Part shown: positions 1 to 10,067 of the stretch, in pieces
Layout: each line of letters opens with the position of its first letter
Numbering within the stretch: the first letter of the stretch is position 1
The notes under the pieces: model-generated
Databases searched by the model: none
What the model was told of the DNA's origin: nothing
What the model saw: the letters and a program-made list of their open reading frames with translations, nothing else
Program-made: the position numbers and the translations under genes
From: Phycicoccus sp. Soil748
GTDB taxonomy: Bacteria; Actinomycetota; Actinomycetes; Actinomycetales; Dermatophilaceae
Direction: 5' to 3'
Length of the DNA: 64,000 nt
Assembly: GCF_001428025.1 (NCBI RefSeq)
Contig: NZ_LMSC01000007.1
Location: forward strand, 62,320 to 126,319

Positions 1-477
1 AGAGAAACCCGCCGACCTTGATCGTGTCGGGGATGAGTGGGTGGCTGCGCACGGCGGCCACGTCGGCGGCGAGGGCGGTCCGCTGGTCGGTGACGACGTG
101 GAAGCCCTGCCACGAGGCGTCCTGCCCGGCGGACGCCCCGACGCGCTCGCGCAGCTCCTGCTCGGAGCTGCTGGCCATGGCGCATCGGGTGTGGGGGACG
201 ATGAGCACGCGCTCGACGCCGAGCAGGTGCACGCCGAGGACCAGCGCCTCGAGGGCGTTGAGCGTCACGCGGCCACCGGGGTTGCGGAAGATCTTGGCGT
301 CACCGGGCTTGAGGCCGACGAGTCGCAACGGGTCGATGCGCGAGTCCATGCAGGTGACGATGGCGACGCCCGCATGGGCGATGCCGTCGAACCCGCCGGT
401 GGTGAACTCGGTCTCGGCGTACCGCTGGTTGGCAGCGATCAGGTCGTCGAAACCCGTTGCCTTGGTGGATGTCTCGT

Positions 478-481
<4 letters not shown>
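1..481 (-). CDS. Beta-class carbonic anhydrase (3' end beyond window)
   Basis: Interconverts CO2 and bicarbonate with a zinc-bound hydroxide in the cytoplasm. The 160 residues present contain the beta-class signatures: TCMDSR at 43-48 (Cys44 zinc ligand, Asp46/Arg48 dyad) and PHTRC at 96-100 (His97 and Cys100 zinc ligands), in the order and spacing of short (about 163 aa) actinobacterial enzymes such as Rv1284. Only a few C-terminal residues should be missing. The GTG start overlaps the fumarase stop (GTGA), so the gene is probably translationally coupled to fumarase as the last gene of the minus-strand unit. The family is certain from the motifs; which subclass it belongs to is inference. 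Confidence 0.92.
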
Positions 482-2184
<1,703 letters not shown>

Positions 2185-2219
2185 GGTGCTCCTGTTCCTC
2201 GGGTCGCCGCGGCGGGCGA

Positions 2220-3137
2220 CTACAGCTCGTCGAGGCTGGGGGCGTAGGCCCCGGCCCTGCCGACGGTGACTCCACTCGTGGCGAGGCCGCGCTCGATGGC
2301 GGGCCCCACGTCCTCCAGTGTCGCGTCGTGCAGCCGCTGCCGTGCACCCGGGTCGCCCAGGAGGCCTGCGGCCACGAGGCCGGACACCAGTCCGGCCATG
2401 AACGAGTCGCCGGCGCCGACGGTGTCGACGACGCCCTTCACCCGCGCGCGCTCGCGGCCGGTGCGCTCCTCGGAGGCGACGCGGAAGGCGACGCCGTCGG
2501 CACCCAGGGTGACGACCGCCAGGCCGGCGCCGAGCCCCACCCACCGGGCCATGACCTGCTCCGGCGACTCGGCGGGGTACAGCAGCGCGAGGTCGTCCTC
2601 GCTGGCCTTGACCACGTCCGAGAGGGCGACCAGCTCCTCCACGCGCAGCCGTACGGCGCCGAGGTCGCCCATGATGCTCGGGCGGATGTTGGGGTCGTAG
2701 GAGACGGTGCCCTGCTCACGGACCGCGCGCAACACTGACGTGACACTGTCGGCGCCCGGCTGCAGCACCGTCGCGATCGAGCCGGTGTGCACGTGCCCGG
2801 TGCCCTGCGGGAGCGCCACCTCGGGCAGCTCCCAGTGCAGGTCGAAGTCGTAGGTCGCCGCGCCGGACTGGTCGAGCCTGGCTGCCGCCACCGACGTGGG
2901 CGAGGAGCCGAAGCTGTCGGCCAGCACGGTGACGCCATGGCGGCGCAGGTGGGCGGCGATGCGCTCGCCGCGCTCGTCATGGCCGAGCCAGGTGGCGAAG
3001 TCGACCGGGTGGTCGAGCCGGGCGAGGCCGACCGCGACGTTGGCAGGGCTGCCGCCGACGTGCTCGGCGGACTCGCCGCTGGCGTCGGTGACGATGTCGA
3101 CCAGGGCCTCGCCGACCACCAGCAGCCGGGGGTGCAT
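2220..3137 (-). CDS. PfkB-family carbohydrate kinase (fructokinase-like)
   Basis: ATP-dependent sugar kinase of the ribokinase fold, 305 aa. Visible motifs are the N-terminal GGSPANVAV (28-36) and the C-terminal [13 protein letters not shown] (238-250), whose GAGD holds the anion hole and the catalytic base Asp244. Family members phosphorylate fructose, ribose, 2-keto-3-deoxygluconate or nucleosides; fructokinase is the usual prediction for this length and motif set, but the substrate cannot be read from the sequence. Its ATG overlaps the glpX stop by one base (TGATG), a strong sign of translational coupling to fructose-1,6-bisphosphatase. Confidence 0.9.
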   Translation of the reverse strand: MHPRLLVVGEALVDIVTDASGESAEHVGGSPANVAVGLARLDHPVDFATWLGHDERGERIAAHLRRHGVTVLADSFGSSPTSVAAARLDQSGAATYDFDLHWELPEVALPQGTGHVHTGSIATVLQPGADSVTSVLRAVREQGTVSYDPNIRPSIMGDLGAVRLRVEELVALSDVVKASEDDLALLYPAESPEQVMARWVGLGAGLAVVTLGADGVAFRVASEERTGRERARVKGVVDTVGAGDSFMAGLVSGLVAAGLLGDPGARQRLHDATLEDVGPAIERGLATSGVTVGRAGAYAPSLDEL

Positions 3138-4186
3138 CAGGCGTCCTGGGCCGAGGGGATGGCGTGGTCGAAGTCGATCGAGCTGTAGGCCCGCAGCTTG
3201 GCCAGCTGGTGGTGGCTCTCGATGAGGCGGATGGTCCCCGACTTGGAGCGCATGACCAGCGAGTGGGTCGTCACCCCGCCGGCGCGGTAGCGGACGCCCC
3301 GCAGCAGCTCGCCGTCGGTGATGCCGGTGGCGACGAAGAAGCAGTTCTCGCCCCGGACGAGGTCGTCGGTGGACAGCACGCGGTCGAGGTCGTGCCCGGC
3401 GTCGACGGCCTTCTGGCGCTCCTCGTCGTCGCGCGGCGCGAGCCGGCCCTGGATGACGCCGCCGAGGCACTTGATCGCGCAGGCGGTGATGATGCCCTCC
3501 GGGGTGCCGCCGACCCCGAGGAGCAGGTCGATGCCGGTGTCGTCACGGGCCGCCATGATGGCGCCGGCCACGTCACCGTCGGAGATGAAACGCAGCCGGG
3601 CGCCCGCGCTGCGCACCTCGGCCGCCAGCTTCTCGTGGCGCGGACGGTCGAGCATGACCACCGTGACGTCCTCGACGGTCTGGCGCTTGGCCTTGGCGAC
3701 GCGGCGGATGTTCTCGGCCACGGGGAGCCGGATGTCGACCGAGTCGGCGGCCTCGGGCCCGGTGACGAGCTTGTCCATGTAGAACACGGCGGACGGGTCG
3801 TACATGCTGCCGCGGTCGGCGACGGCGAGGACGGCGACCGCGTTGGACTGGCCCTTGGCCGTGAGGGTCGTCCCGTCGATCGGGTCGACCGCGACGTCGC
3901 ACTCGGGGCCGTTGCCGTCGCCCACCTCCTCGCCGTTGTAGAGCATCGGGGCGTCGTCCTTCTCGCCCTCGCCGATGACGACGACGCCCTTCATGGAGAC
4001 CGTGGAGATGAGGGTGCGCATCGCCTCGACGGCGGCGCCGTCGGCGCCGTTCTTGTCGCCCCGGCCCACCCAGCGGCCACCGGCCATGGCGGCGGCCTCG
4101 GTGACGCGGACGAGCTCGAGGGCGAGGTTGCGGTCAGGCGCCTCGACGCCGACCCGCAGGGCGGAGGGAAGGTGCTGCTCGGACAC
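3137..4186 (-). CDS. glpX: Fructose-1,6-bisphosphatase, class II
   Basis: Hydrolyses fructose-1,6-bisphosphate to fructose-6-phosphate for gluconeogenesis. The 349-residue protein carries the GlpX metal and phosphate motifs: GRGDKNGAD (41-49), GEGEKDDAP (72-80) and the lithium-sensitive phosphatase signature DPIDGTT (101-107). A GTG at 4186 is preceded by AAGGA about 12 nt upstream and by a good -10 (TAGTCT). Class II is the normal actinobacterial FBPase; Rv1099c is the expected counterpart. It is first in the unit glpX-kinase-fumarase-carbonic anhydrase. Confidence 0.96.
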   Translation of the reverse strand: MSEQHLPSALRVGVEAPDRNLALELVRVTEAAAMAGGRWVGRGDKNGADGAAVEAMRTLISTVSMKGVVVIGEGEKDDAPMLYNGEEVGDGNGPECDVAVDPIDGTTLTAKGQSNAVAVLAVADRGSMYDPSAVFYMDKLVTGPEAADSVDIRLPVAENIRRVAKAKRQTVEDVTVVMLDRPRHEKLAAEVRSAGARLRFISDGDVAGAIMAARDDTGIDLLLGVGGTPEGIITACAIKCLGGVIQGRLAPRDDEERQKAVDAGHDLDRVLSTDDLVRGENCFFVATGITDGELLRGVRYRAGGVTTHSLVMRSKSGTIRLIESHHQLAKLRAYSSIDFDHAIPSAQDA

Positions 4187-4225
4187 TGGTTCTGATCCTT
4201 CACGCGGCGGCGGGTGAGTGCCCGC

Positions 4226-4231
4226 AGACTA
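4226..4231 (-). promoter_or_regulatory. -10 element of the glpX operon
   Basis: On the minus strand the hexamer reads TAGTCT, matching the actinobacterial TANNNT consensus. Transcription starting about 7 nt downstream would give a leader of roughly 33 nt that includes the AAGGA ribosome-binding site of glpX. No convincing -35 was seen. Confidence 0.45.
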
Positions 4232-4272
4232 CCGGGGGCGGGGGCAGTTGGCGCCGACCGGTCTGCGTCAGG

Positions 4273-4278
4273 GACGAT
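4273..4278 (+). promoter_or_regulatory. Putative -10 for a leaderless DUF4245 mRNA
   Basis: GACGAT ends 6 nt before the GTG start at 4285 and no Shine-Dalgarno lies between them. The spacing places the transcription start at or next to the start codon. Confidence 0.4.
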
Positions 4279-4284
4279 GGGCAC

Positions 4285-4839
4285 GTGAGCACCCCGGCCC
4301 CCCGCAGTTCGTACGCCAACGGCTCCGTGGCCAACATGGTCCGTTCGCTGCTGGTGATCGGTGCGCTGGTCGCCGTCCTCGTGGCGGTCGTGCCGCGCGT
4401 CAACAACGTCAGCCAGCCGCCGGTGGACGTGACCGGGGCGTCCGTGGAGGTCGCCCGCGACAGCGGCTGGGCCATCGAGCGCCCGGAGGGCCTGCCGGAC
4501 GGGTGGAAGGCCACCAGCGTCCGCTACGTCCGCTCCACCGACGGCCTCATGACCTGGCACGCCGGCTACCAGTCACCGACCGGCAACTACGTCGCGATCG
4601 AGCAGACCAAGGACGCCACCTCCGGGTGGGTGGAGGCGCAGACCAACCGGGCGGCCAGGACGGGCACGACGCAGGCCGGTGGCCGGACGTGGGACACCTA
4701 CGTGCGCAACGGCAAGGTGCAGAACAGCCTGGTCAACAAGGGCGCCACGGGGCAGCTCACCACGATCGTCACCGGCACGGGCACGTTCCCCGAGCTCACG
4801 GCCTTCGCCGACAGCCTTCGCCCCGTCCCCAAGAGCTGA
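4285..4839 (+). CDS. DUF4245 membrane-anchored protein
   Basis: A 184-residue protein with one N-terminal transmembrane segment (about residues 18-37, VRSLLVIGALVAVLVAVV) and a C-terminal extracytoplasmic domain of about 145 residues, matching the actinobacterial DUF4245 family (Rv1100-like). The function is unknown. Its place between glpX and xseB is also found in mycobacteria, so it is part of the conserved backbone. The GTG start fits a -10 hexamer 6 nt upstream. It is convergent with the xse genes. No catalytic motif is visible. Confidence 0.85.
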   Translation: MSTPAPRSSYANGSVANMVRSLLVIGALVAVLVAVVPRVNNVSQPPVDVTGASVEVARDSGWAIERPEGLPDGWKATSVRYVRSTDGLMTWHAGYQSPTGNYVAIEQTKDATSGWVEAQTNRAARTGTTQAGGRTWDTYVRNGKVQNSLVNKGATGQLTTIVTGTGTFPELTAFADSLRPVPKS

Positions 4840-4844
4840 CCGAC

Positions 4845-4868
4845 CGGTGCGGGCTGGTCCCGCGACCG
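4845..4868. terminator. Hairpin between convergent DUF4245 and xseB genes
   Basis: Arms CGGTGCGGG and CCCGC(G)ACCG pair over 9 bp with a single bulged G and a five-base loop. It sits 6 bp after the DUF4245 stop and 11 bp from the xseB stop, so it could end both transcripts. There is no T-tract, which is common in high-GC actinobacteria. Confidence 0.45.
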
Positions 4869-4878
4869 TGGCGCGCCC

Positions 4879-5127
4879 CTACTTCGGGTCGTCCTCGGTG
4901 AGCGCGGCCTCGGCGCCGTCCAGCCAGGTGCTGCAGTGGGCGGCCAGGGCCTCGCCCCGCTTCCACAGCCGCATGCTCTCCTCGAGGCCGACCTGGCCGC
5001 CCTCGAGCTGGGCCACGATGTCGATGAGCTCGTCGCGGGCCTGCTCGTAGGACAACTCGGCGACGTCCGCGAAGTCGTCGGCGCCCCCGGACGCGGCAGC
5101 GGACGGCTTCTGCTCTCCCTTGGCCAT
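4879..5127 (-). CDS. xseB: Exodeoxyribonuclease VII small subunit
   Basis: An 82-residue helical protein with the XseB signature around residues 26-70 ([19 protein letters not shown], then [12 protein letters not shown]). Several XseB copies bind one XseA to form exonuclease VII, which degrades single-stranded DNA from both ends. The ATG at 5127 lies 11 bp after the xseA stop, giving the usual actinobacterial xseA-xseB pair. The N-terminal 20 residues are Ala/Ser-rich and probably disordered. Confidence 0.93.
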   Translation of the reverse strand: MAKGEQKPSAAASGGADDFADVAELSYEQARDELIDIVAQLEGGQVGLEESMRLWKRGEALAAHCSTWLDGAEAALTEDDPK

Positions 5128-5138
5128 GGGGAAGGAGC

Positions 5139-6401
5139 CTAACCGGCGTCGGCGGCCAGCCCCACGACCCGGGTCGCGAAGTCGCCGCGGGCCACGCGGA
5201 CGCGCAACAGCTCGTCGGGCACGACCTCGTCCTGGTCCATGACCACGCGGCCGTCGCGGTGCTGCACCACGGCATACCCACGCTCGAGGGTGGACAGCGG
5301 GGAGAGCGTGCGCACCTGCGCCCGGAGGTGGCCGACCTGGTCGGCCGCCCGGTGCACCGACCCGAGCACCCGGCGGGTGGCGCGGTCGGTCAGGGCGTCG
5401 AGCTCGGCCCGCCGGGCGTCGATCATGGCGGCGGGGTTGGCCACCACGGGGCGCGAGCGCAGCGCGACGAGGTGGCGGCGCTCGCTGGACACGTGGGCGG
5501 CGAGGGCTCGCCGGGCGCGGGCCCGGGCCTGGCGTATGCCGTCGCGCTCGGCCTGCGCGTCCGGCACCACGCGCTTGCCGGCGTCGGTCGGGGTGGAGGC
5601 GCGCCAGTCGGCGACGTGGTCGAGCAGCGGGGTGTCGACGTCGTGGCCGATGGCCGACACCACGGGGGTCCGCGCCGCCGAGACGGCCCGCAGGAGGGCC
5701 TCGTTGCTGAAGGGGAGCAGGTCCTCGACCGACCCGCCGCCGCGAGCGATCACGATGACGTCGACCCCGTCGAGGCCGTCGAGCTCCTTCAGGGCGCCCA
5801 TGACCTCCTGCACCGCCGCGGGACCTTGCACAGCGACCTCGCGGATCTCGAAACGCACCGTCGGCCAGCGGCGACGGGCGTTCTCGACGACGTCCTTCTC
5901 CGCCGCACTGGCGCGGCCGCAGACGAGCCCGACGGTGCGCGGCAGGAACGGCAGGGGGCGCTTGCGCCGGGGGTCGAACAGCCCCTCGGAGGCCAGCGTG
6001 CGCTTGAGGTGCTCCACCCGGGCGAGCAGCTCGCCGACGCCGACGGGACGGATCTGGCGGGCGTCGAGCATGAGCGAGCCGCGCTGGGTCCAGAACACCG
6101 GCTTGGCCTGCAGGACGACGCGCGCGCCCTGCGCGACCGGCACGGGCATCGCGTCGAGGGCGTTGGTCGAGATCGCCACCGACAGCGACATGTCGACGTC
6201 GGGGTCGCGCAGCGTGAGGTAGGCGGTGCGCGAACCGGGGCGGCGGGTCAGCTGCACGACCTGGCCCTCGACCCACAGCACCGACATCTTCTCGACGTAC
6301 TCGGCGATCTTCATGCTGAGCAGCCGGACCGGCCAGGGCGACTCGGCAGTGGTGTCGCCGGCTCGCTCCGGGAGGTCGGGGCGCTGGTCGGGGCCGGTCA
6401 C
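5139..6401 (-). CDS. xseA: Exodeoxyribonuclease VII large subunit
   Basis: Catalytic subunit of exonuclease VII, 420 aa. An N-terminal OB-fold (about 25-120, [18 protein letters not shown]) binds single-stranded DNA. The catalytic domain includes [29 protein letters not shown] and [17 protein letters not shown], followed by a coiled-coil region (about 290-370) expected to carry XseB subunits. The GTG at 6401 is preceded by TAGAGT with a 6-nt gap and no ribosome-binding site, so the message may be leaderless. xseB follows 11 bp downstream. Confidence 0.95.
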   Translation of the reverse strand: MTGPDQRPDLPERAGDTTAESPWPVRLLSMKIAEYVEKMSVLWVEGQVVQLTRRPGSRTAYLTLRDPDVDMSLSVAISTNALDAMPVPVAQGARVVLQAKPVFWTQRGSLMLDARQIRPVGVGELLARVEHLKRTLASEGLFDPRRKRPLPFLPRTVGLVCGRASAAEKDVVENARRRWPTVRFEIREVAVQGPAAVQEVMGALKELDGLDGVDVIVIARGGGSVEDLLPFSNEALLRAVSAARTPVVSAIGHDVDTPLLDHVADWRASTPTDAGKRVVPDAQAERDGIRQARARARRALAAHVSSERRHLVALRSRPVVANPAAMIDARRAELDALTDRATRRVLGSVHRAADQVGHLRAQVRTLSPLSTLERGYAVVQHRDGRVVMDQDEVVPDELLRVRVARGDFATRVVGLAADAG

Positions 6402-6407
6402 GGGCCC

Positions 6408-6413
6408 ACTCTA
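6408..6413 (-). promoter_or_regulatory. -10 for leaderless xseA-xseB mRNA
   Basis: Minus-strand TAGAGT ends 6 nt before the GTG of xseA. There is no Shine-Dalgarno between the hexamer and the start codon. Confidence 0.5.
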
Positions 6414-6473
6414 GGAGGTGGAGCGTGGCCCTCCGCCGCACGACGCGGATTGGGGTGGCAGAGAGGCGCCACC

Positions 6474-6479
6474 TACCAT
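6474..6479 (+). promoter_or_regulatory. -10 for leaderless ispH mRNA
   Basis: TACCAT ends 6 nt before the ispH ATG. A GAGG lies between them, but only one base separates it from the ATG, too close to serve as a ribosome-binding site. Confidence 0.45.
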
Positions 6480-6485
6480 GGAGGC

Positions 6486-7511
6486 ATGACTGAGACCACC
6501 GAACGACCCACCAAGCGCGTGCTGCTGGCCGCGCCCCGCGGGTACTGCGCGGGCGTCGACCGCGCCGTGGTCACGGTCGAGAAGGCCCTCGAGCTCTACG
6601 GTGCCCCGGTCTACGTCCGCAAGGAGATCGTGCACAACAAGCACGTCGTGACCACCCTGGAGAAGCGCGGCGCGATCTTCGTCGAGGAGACCGACGACGT
6701 GCCCGAGGGCGCCACCGTCATCTTCAGTGCCCACGGGGTCGCCCCGGTGGTGCACGAGGAGGCGAAGGCGCTGAGCCTGAAGACGATCGACGCCACCTGC
6801 CCACTGGTCACGAAGGTGCACCGCGAGGCCGTCCGCTTCGCCGGCGACGACTTCGACATCCTCCTCATCGGCCACGAGGGCCACGAGGAGGTCGTCGGCA
6901 CCGCAGGTGAGGCACCCGACCACATCACGCTGGTCGACGGACCGGACGACGTCCCCAACATCACCGTCCGCGACCCCGAGAAGGTCGTCTGGCTCTCGCA
7001 GACCACGCTGTCGGTCGACGAGACCATGGAGACCGTGCGGCGCCTGCGCGAGCGGTTCCCCGCGCTGCAGGACCCGCCCAGCGACGACATCTGCTACGCC
7101 ACCCAGAACCGCCAGCTCGCGGTCAAGCAGATGGCTCCCGAGTGCGACCTCATGGTCGTCGTCGGCTCGCGCAACTCCTCCAACTCCGTGCGCCTCGTCG
7201 AGGTCGCCCTCGAGCACGGCTCCCGGGCAGGGCATCTCGTGGACTACGCCGACGAGATCGACGACTCGTGGCTCGACGGCGTCACCACCGTCGGTGTCAC
7301 CTCCGGCGCCTCCGTGCCCGAGGTGCTCGTGCGTGACGTGCTCACCTACCTGGCCGAGCGCGGGTACGGCGACGTCAGCCCTGTGGTGGCGGCCGAGGAG
7401 AGCCTGCTGTTCTCCCTGCCCAACGAGATCCGCCGCGACCTCAAGGCGCGTGGGCTGGGCGACAAGATGCGCCACGACGCGAGCTTCGAGGAAGCCGGCT
7501 CCCTGCACTGA
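6486..7511 (+). CDS. ispH: 4-hydroxy-3-methylbut-2-enyl diphosphate reductase
   Basis: Last enzyme of the MEP isoprenoid pathway: reduces HMBPP to IPP and DMAPP with a [4Fe-4S] cluster. Cluster cysteines are Cys21 ([10 protein letters not shown]), Cys105 ([10 protein letters not shown]) and Cys203 ([11 protein letters not shown]), the pattern of E. coli Cys12/96/197. SAHGV and a [11 protein letters not shown] stretch supply conserved substrate-binding His and Glu residues. The length of 341 aa is normal for actinobacteria. A much longer open frame runs upstream, but it is antisense to xseA; the ATG at 6486 matches the family start. Confidence 0.96.
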   Translation: MTETTERPTKRVLLAAPRGYCAGVDRAVVTVEKALELYGAPVYVRKEIVHNKHVVTTLEKRGAIFVEETDDVPEGATVIFSAHGVAPVVHEEAKALSLKTIDATCPLVTKVHREAVRFAGDDFDILLIGHEGHEEVVGTAGEAPDHITLVDGPDDVPNITVRDPEKVVWLSQTTLSVDETMETVRRLRERFPALQDPPSDDICYATQNRQLAVKQMAPECDLMVVVGSRNSSNSVRLVEVALEHGSRAGHLVDYADEIDDSWLDGVTTVGVTSGASVPEVLVRDVLTYLAERGYGDVSPVVAAEESLLFSLPNEIRRDLKARGLGDKMRHDASFEEAGSLH

Positions 7512-7578
7512 CCCGCTCCGCCGGGTACGGCGTGCGGCCGGTACGGCGCGGGTCCTGTCGATCCGGGGGCACCGCCGG

Positions 7579-7584
7579 TAGCGT
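7579..7584 (+). promoter_or_regulatory. -10 for leaderless P450 mRNA
   Basis: TAGCGT ends exactly 7 nt before the GTG at 7592 with no ribosome-binding site between. Confidence 0.5.
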
Positions 7585-7591
7585 CGGGACC

Positions 7592-8869
7592 GTGATCGAC
7601 CTGGCGACGACGCGGCGGCGCGTGCTGCAGCGCCTCGTGGCCCGCAGCCCCGGCGTGGTCGACCTGTCGACGCTCGACTCGGTGCCGCGCCGGCTGCTGC
7701 GCCCCCTGCGTCGCGACGGGCTCGACCCGGTGGCGCGGCTGGGGACGACCGTGCCCGATCCGGTGCACCGCCTCGCGCACATGTTCGGGATGAACATCTG
7801 GCTGGTCTCCGGTCAGGAGGAGGGACGAGCGGTCCTCGCCGAACAGTCCCGCTTCAGCAACGACCTGCGCCCGTACGTCGGCAGCAGCAGCTCCAACGTC
7901 GGCGGCCTGGGCTTCACCGACCCCCCGGAGCACACCCGGCTGCGCTCGCTGCTCACGCCGGAGTTCACCATGCGCCGGATCAACCGGTTGGCCCCCCGCA
8001 TCGAGCAGATCGTGGACGCCCAGCTCGACGAGCTGGCGGCCGCCGGCCCCGAGGCGGACCTCGTCGGCGGGTTCGCCTTCCCCATCCCGTTCCTCGTGAT
8101 CTGCGAGCTGCTCGGCCTGCCTCCTGAGGACCGCGAGCGGTTCCGGGCGCTCAGCCACGCCCGGTTCGACGTCTCGGCGGGGGGCGCGGGCGCCTTCGGG
8201 GCGATCTCGTCCTCGCGGAGCTTCCTGCTCGAGGCAACCCGCCGCCAGCGCGAGAGCCCGGGCGACGGCCTGCTCGGCCGGATCATCGCGGCGGTGGGCG
8301 ACGAGGTCGGCGACGAGGAGATCGCCGGCCTGGCCGATGGCGTCTTCACCGGTGGCTACGAGACGACCGCGAGCATGCTGGCGCTGGGGTCGCTCGTGCT
8401 CCTGCGCGACCGGCAGCACTTCGACCTCATCCGTGACGACGACGCCTCGGTGGACCCCGTGGTCGAGGAGATGCTGCGCTACCTGTCAGTGGTGCAGATC
8501 GCGTTCCCCCGGTTCGCGCTGGAGGACCTCGACCTGTTCGGCCGCCGCATCCGCAAGGGCGACGTGGTCGTGGTCGCCCTGAGCCGCGCGGACCGCGACG
8601 GGCGCATCGGCCCCGACCTCGACCGCTTCGACCCGACCCGTCCGCCGTCGCCGCACCTGGCCTTCGGGTACGGGTTCCACCGCTGTGTGGGCGCCGAGCT
8701 GGCGCGGCTCGAGCTGCGGACAGCGTTCCCGCGACTGGTCCGCCGCTTCCCCGAGATGCGCCTGACGGTCGACCCGTCGTCACTGCGCTTCCGTGACCAG
8801 TCGATCGTCTACGCGGTGGACTCCCTGCCCGTCCACCTCGGCGCCGACTCCGCCTCCAGGTCGAGCTGA
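7592..8869 (+). CDS. Cytochrome P450
   Basis: Haem-thiolate monooxygenase, 425 aa, soluble bacterial type. Visible motifs are the HxxxR after the C helix (His114, Arg118), the I-helix oxygen-activation motif GGYETT (254-259), the ExxR pair Glu293/Arg296 and the haem loop FGYGFHRCVG (358-367) with Cys365 as axial ligand. The substrate is unknown. No ferredoxin or reductase gene is adjacent; fdxA at 49697 is the only small ferredoxin seen here. The GTG at 7592 was chosen over an upstream start because a TAGCGT hexamer fits it. Its last 61 bp overlap the end of the convergent rmuC gene. Confidence 0.95.
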   Translation: MIDLATTRRRVLQRLVARSPGVVDLSTLDSVPRRLLRPLRRDGLDPVARLGTTVPDPVHRLAHMFGMNIWLVSGQEEGRAVLAEQSRFSNDLRPYVGSSSSNVGGLGFTDPPEHTRLRSLLTPEFTMRRINRLAPRIEQIVDAQLDELAAAGPEADLVGGFAFPIPFLVICELLGLPPEDRERFRALSHARFDVSAGGAGAFGAISSSRSFLLEATRRQRESPGDGLLGRIIAAVGDEVGDEEIAGLADGVFTGGYETTASMLALGSLVLLRDRQHFDLIRDDDASVDPVVEEMLRYLSVVQIAFPRFALEDLDLFGRRIRKGDVVVVALSRADRDGRIGPDLDRFDPTRPPSPHLAFGYGFHRCVGAELARLELRTAFPRLVRRFPEMRLTVDPSSLRFRDQSIVYAVDSLPVHLGADSASRSS

Positions 8870-10014
8870 GGCCTGGCGTCCTGCGCGGTGGCCGCGTCGA
8901 GGAGCTCGACGGCGGTGAGCACCCGTGGGCCCGTCTCAACAGGTCGGGGTGTGGCCAGGGTGTCCTCGACGATGTCGAGCTCGTGCATCTTGCGGGCGGT
9001 GACCAGGACCCGTGACTCCAGCGCCCCGACCAGCTGGTTGTAGGTCTCGACCGAGCGCTGCAGGGCGGTCCCCATCCGCGCGGCGTGACCCCCCAGGGTG
9101 CCGAGGCGGTCGTAGAGCTCGCGGCCGACCGTCATGAGCTCGCGCGCCCCGGCGGTGAGCGCGTCCTGCTGCCAGGTGAAGGCCACCGTGCGCAGCAGGG
9201 CCATCAGCGCACCGGGGCCGACGAGCACCACCCGACGGGCCATGGCGTCCTCGTGCAGGCTCGGGTCGGCGGCCAGGGCGGCGGAGAGCATCGCCTCGCT
9301 GGGCACGAAGCACACCACCATCTCCGGGCTGCTCTCGAACGCCGACCAGTAGTCCTTGGCCGCCAGGGCCCGCGCGTGTCCCTGCAGGGTCGTGGCGTGC
9401 TCGCGCAGCAACCGGGTGCGGTCCTCCGCGGACAGGTCGTCGGCCTGGGCCCGCAGGAACGCGACCATGGGTGCCTTGGAGTCGACCACGAGGTACTTGT
9501 CGCCGGGCAGCCGGACGACGACGTCCGGGCGCACCTGGCGGTCGTGACGGCTGACCCGGTGCACCTGCTCGTCGAAGTCGCACCGGGCGAGCAGGCCCGC
9601 GTGCTCGAGGACGCGGCGCAGCTGGACCTCCCCCCAGGCGCCCCGCACGGTCGAGGCGTTGAGGGAGCCCGCCAGGCTCTGGGTCTGGCGCCCGAGCGCC
9701 GTGGTGGACGCGTGCACCTGGGCGATGGTCTGCTCCAGTGCCGCGAACTGGTGGGTGCGGTCGCGCTCCAACGTGCCCACCTGCTGCTCGACCCGACCGA
9801 GCGCGTCGCGCAGGGGCGCCAGGGCGGCGGCGGTCTGGGCGTCGTCGGACAGGGCAGCCTCGAGGTCGACGACCCGCTCGCGCAGCAGGTCCCGCTCCGC
9901 GGCCACGCCGGCGGCACGCGCCATACCGAGCTGGTGCACGACGAACGCTGCTGCGGCGGCGCCGAGGGCGAGTCCGGCGAGGAGGGCGAGGGCGAGTTCC
10001 ATGGCGAGGACCAT
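8809..10014 (-). CDS. rmuC: DNA recombination protein RmuC
   Basis: A 401-residue protein with an N-terminal membrane helix (LALALLAGLALGAAAAAFVV), a coiled-coil region (about 35-110) and a nuclease-like RmuC core: GAWGEVQLRRVLEHAG, RPDVVVRLPGDKYLVVDSKAP and KDYWSAFESSPEMVVCFVPSE. The Asp and Lys of the VVDSKAP motif resemble a PD-(D/E)XK centre. RmuC limits inversions at short repeats in E. coli; the activity is still putative. The ATG at 10014 has a GGGGGT purine stretch upstream; a GTG 12 bp earlier is an alternative. The tail encoded in the overlap with the P450 gene is probably disordered. Confidence 0.9.
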   Translation of the reverse strand: MVLAMELALALLAGLALGAAAAAFVVHQLGMARAAGVAAERDLLRERVVDLEAALSDDAQTAAALAPLRDALGRVEQQVGTLERDRTHQFAALEQTIAQVHASTTALGRQTQSLAGSLNASTVRGAWGEVQLRRVLEHAGLLARCDFDEQVHRVSRHDRQVRPDVVVRLPGDKYLVVDSKAPMVAFLRAQADDLSAEDRTRLLREHATTLQGHARALAAKDYWSAFESSPEMVVCFVPSEAMLSAALAADPSLHEDAMARRVVLVGPGALMALLRTVAFTWQQDALTAGARELMTVGRELYDRLGTLGGHAARMGTALQRSVETYNQLVGALESRVLVTARKMHELDIVEDTLATPRPVETGPRVLTAVELLDAATAQDARPQLDLEAESAPRWTGRESTA

Positions 10015-10054
10015 GCCACCCCCCACCGACAGGATGGCGCAGGGGCCGCGGAGG

Positions 10055-10060
10055 TAGCGT
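10055..10060 (+). promoter_or_regulatory. -10 for leaderless GNAT-Nudix mRNA
   Basis: TAGCGT ends 7 nt before the ATG at 10068. The hexamer and spacing are identical to those of the P450 gene. Confidence 0.5.
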
Positions 10061-10067
10061 GCCGGAC

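Noticed and set aside
5259-6485. A long N-terminal extension of IspH
   Set aside because: It is antisense to xseA and IspH has a standard start at 6486 with a plausible promoter.
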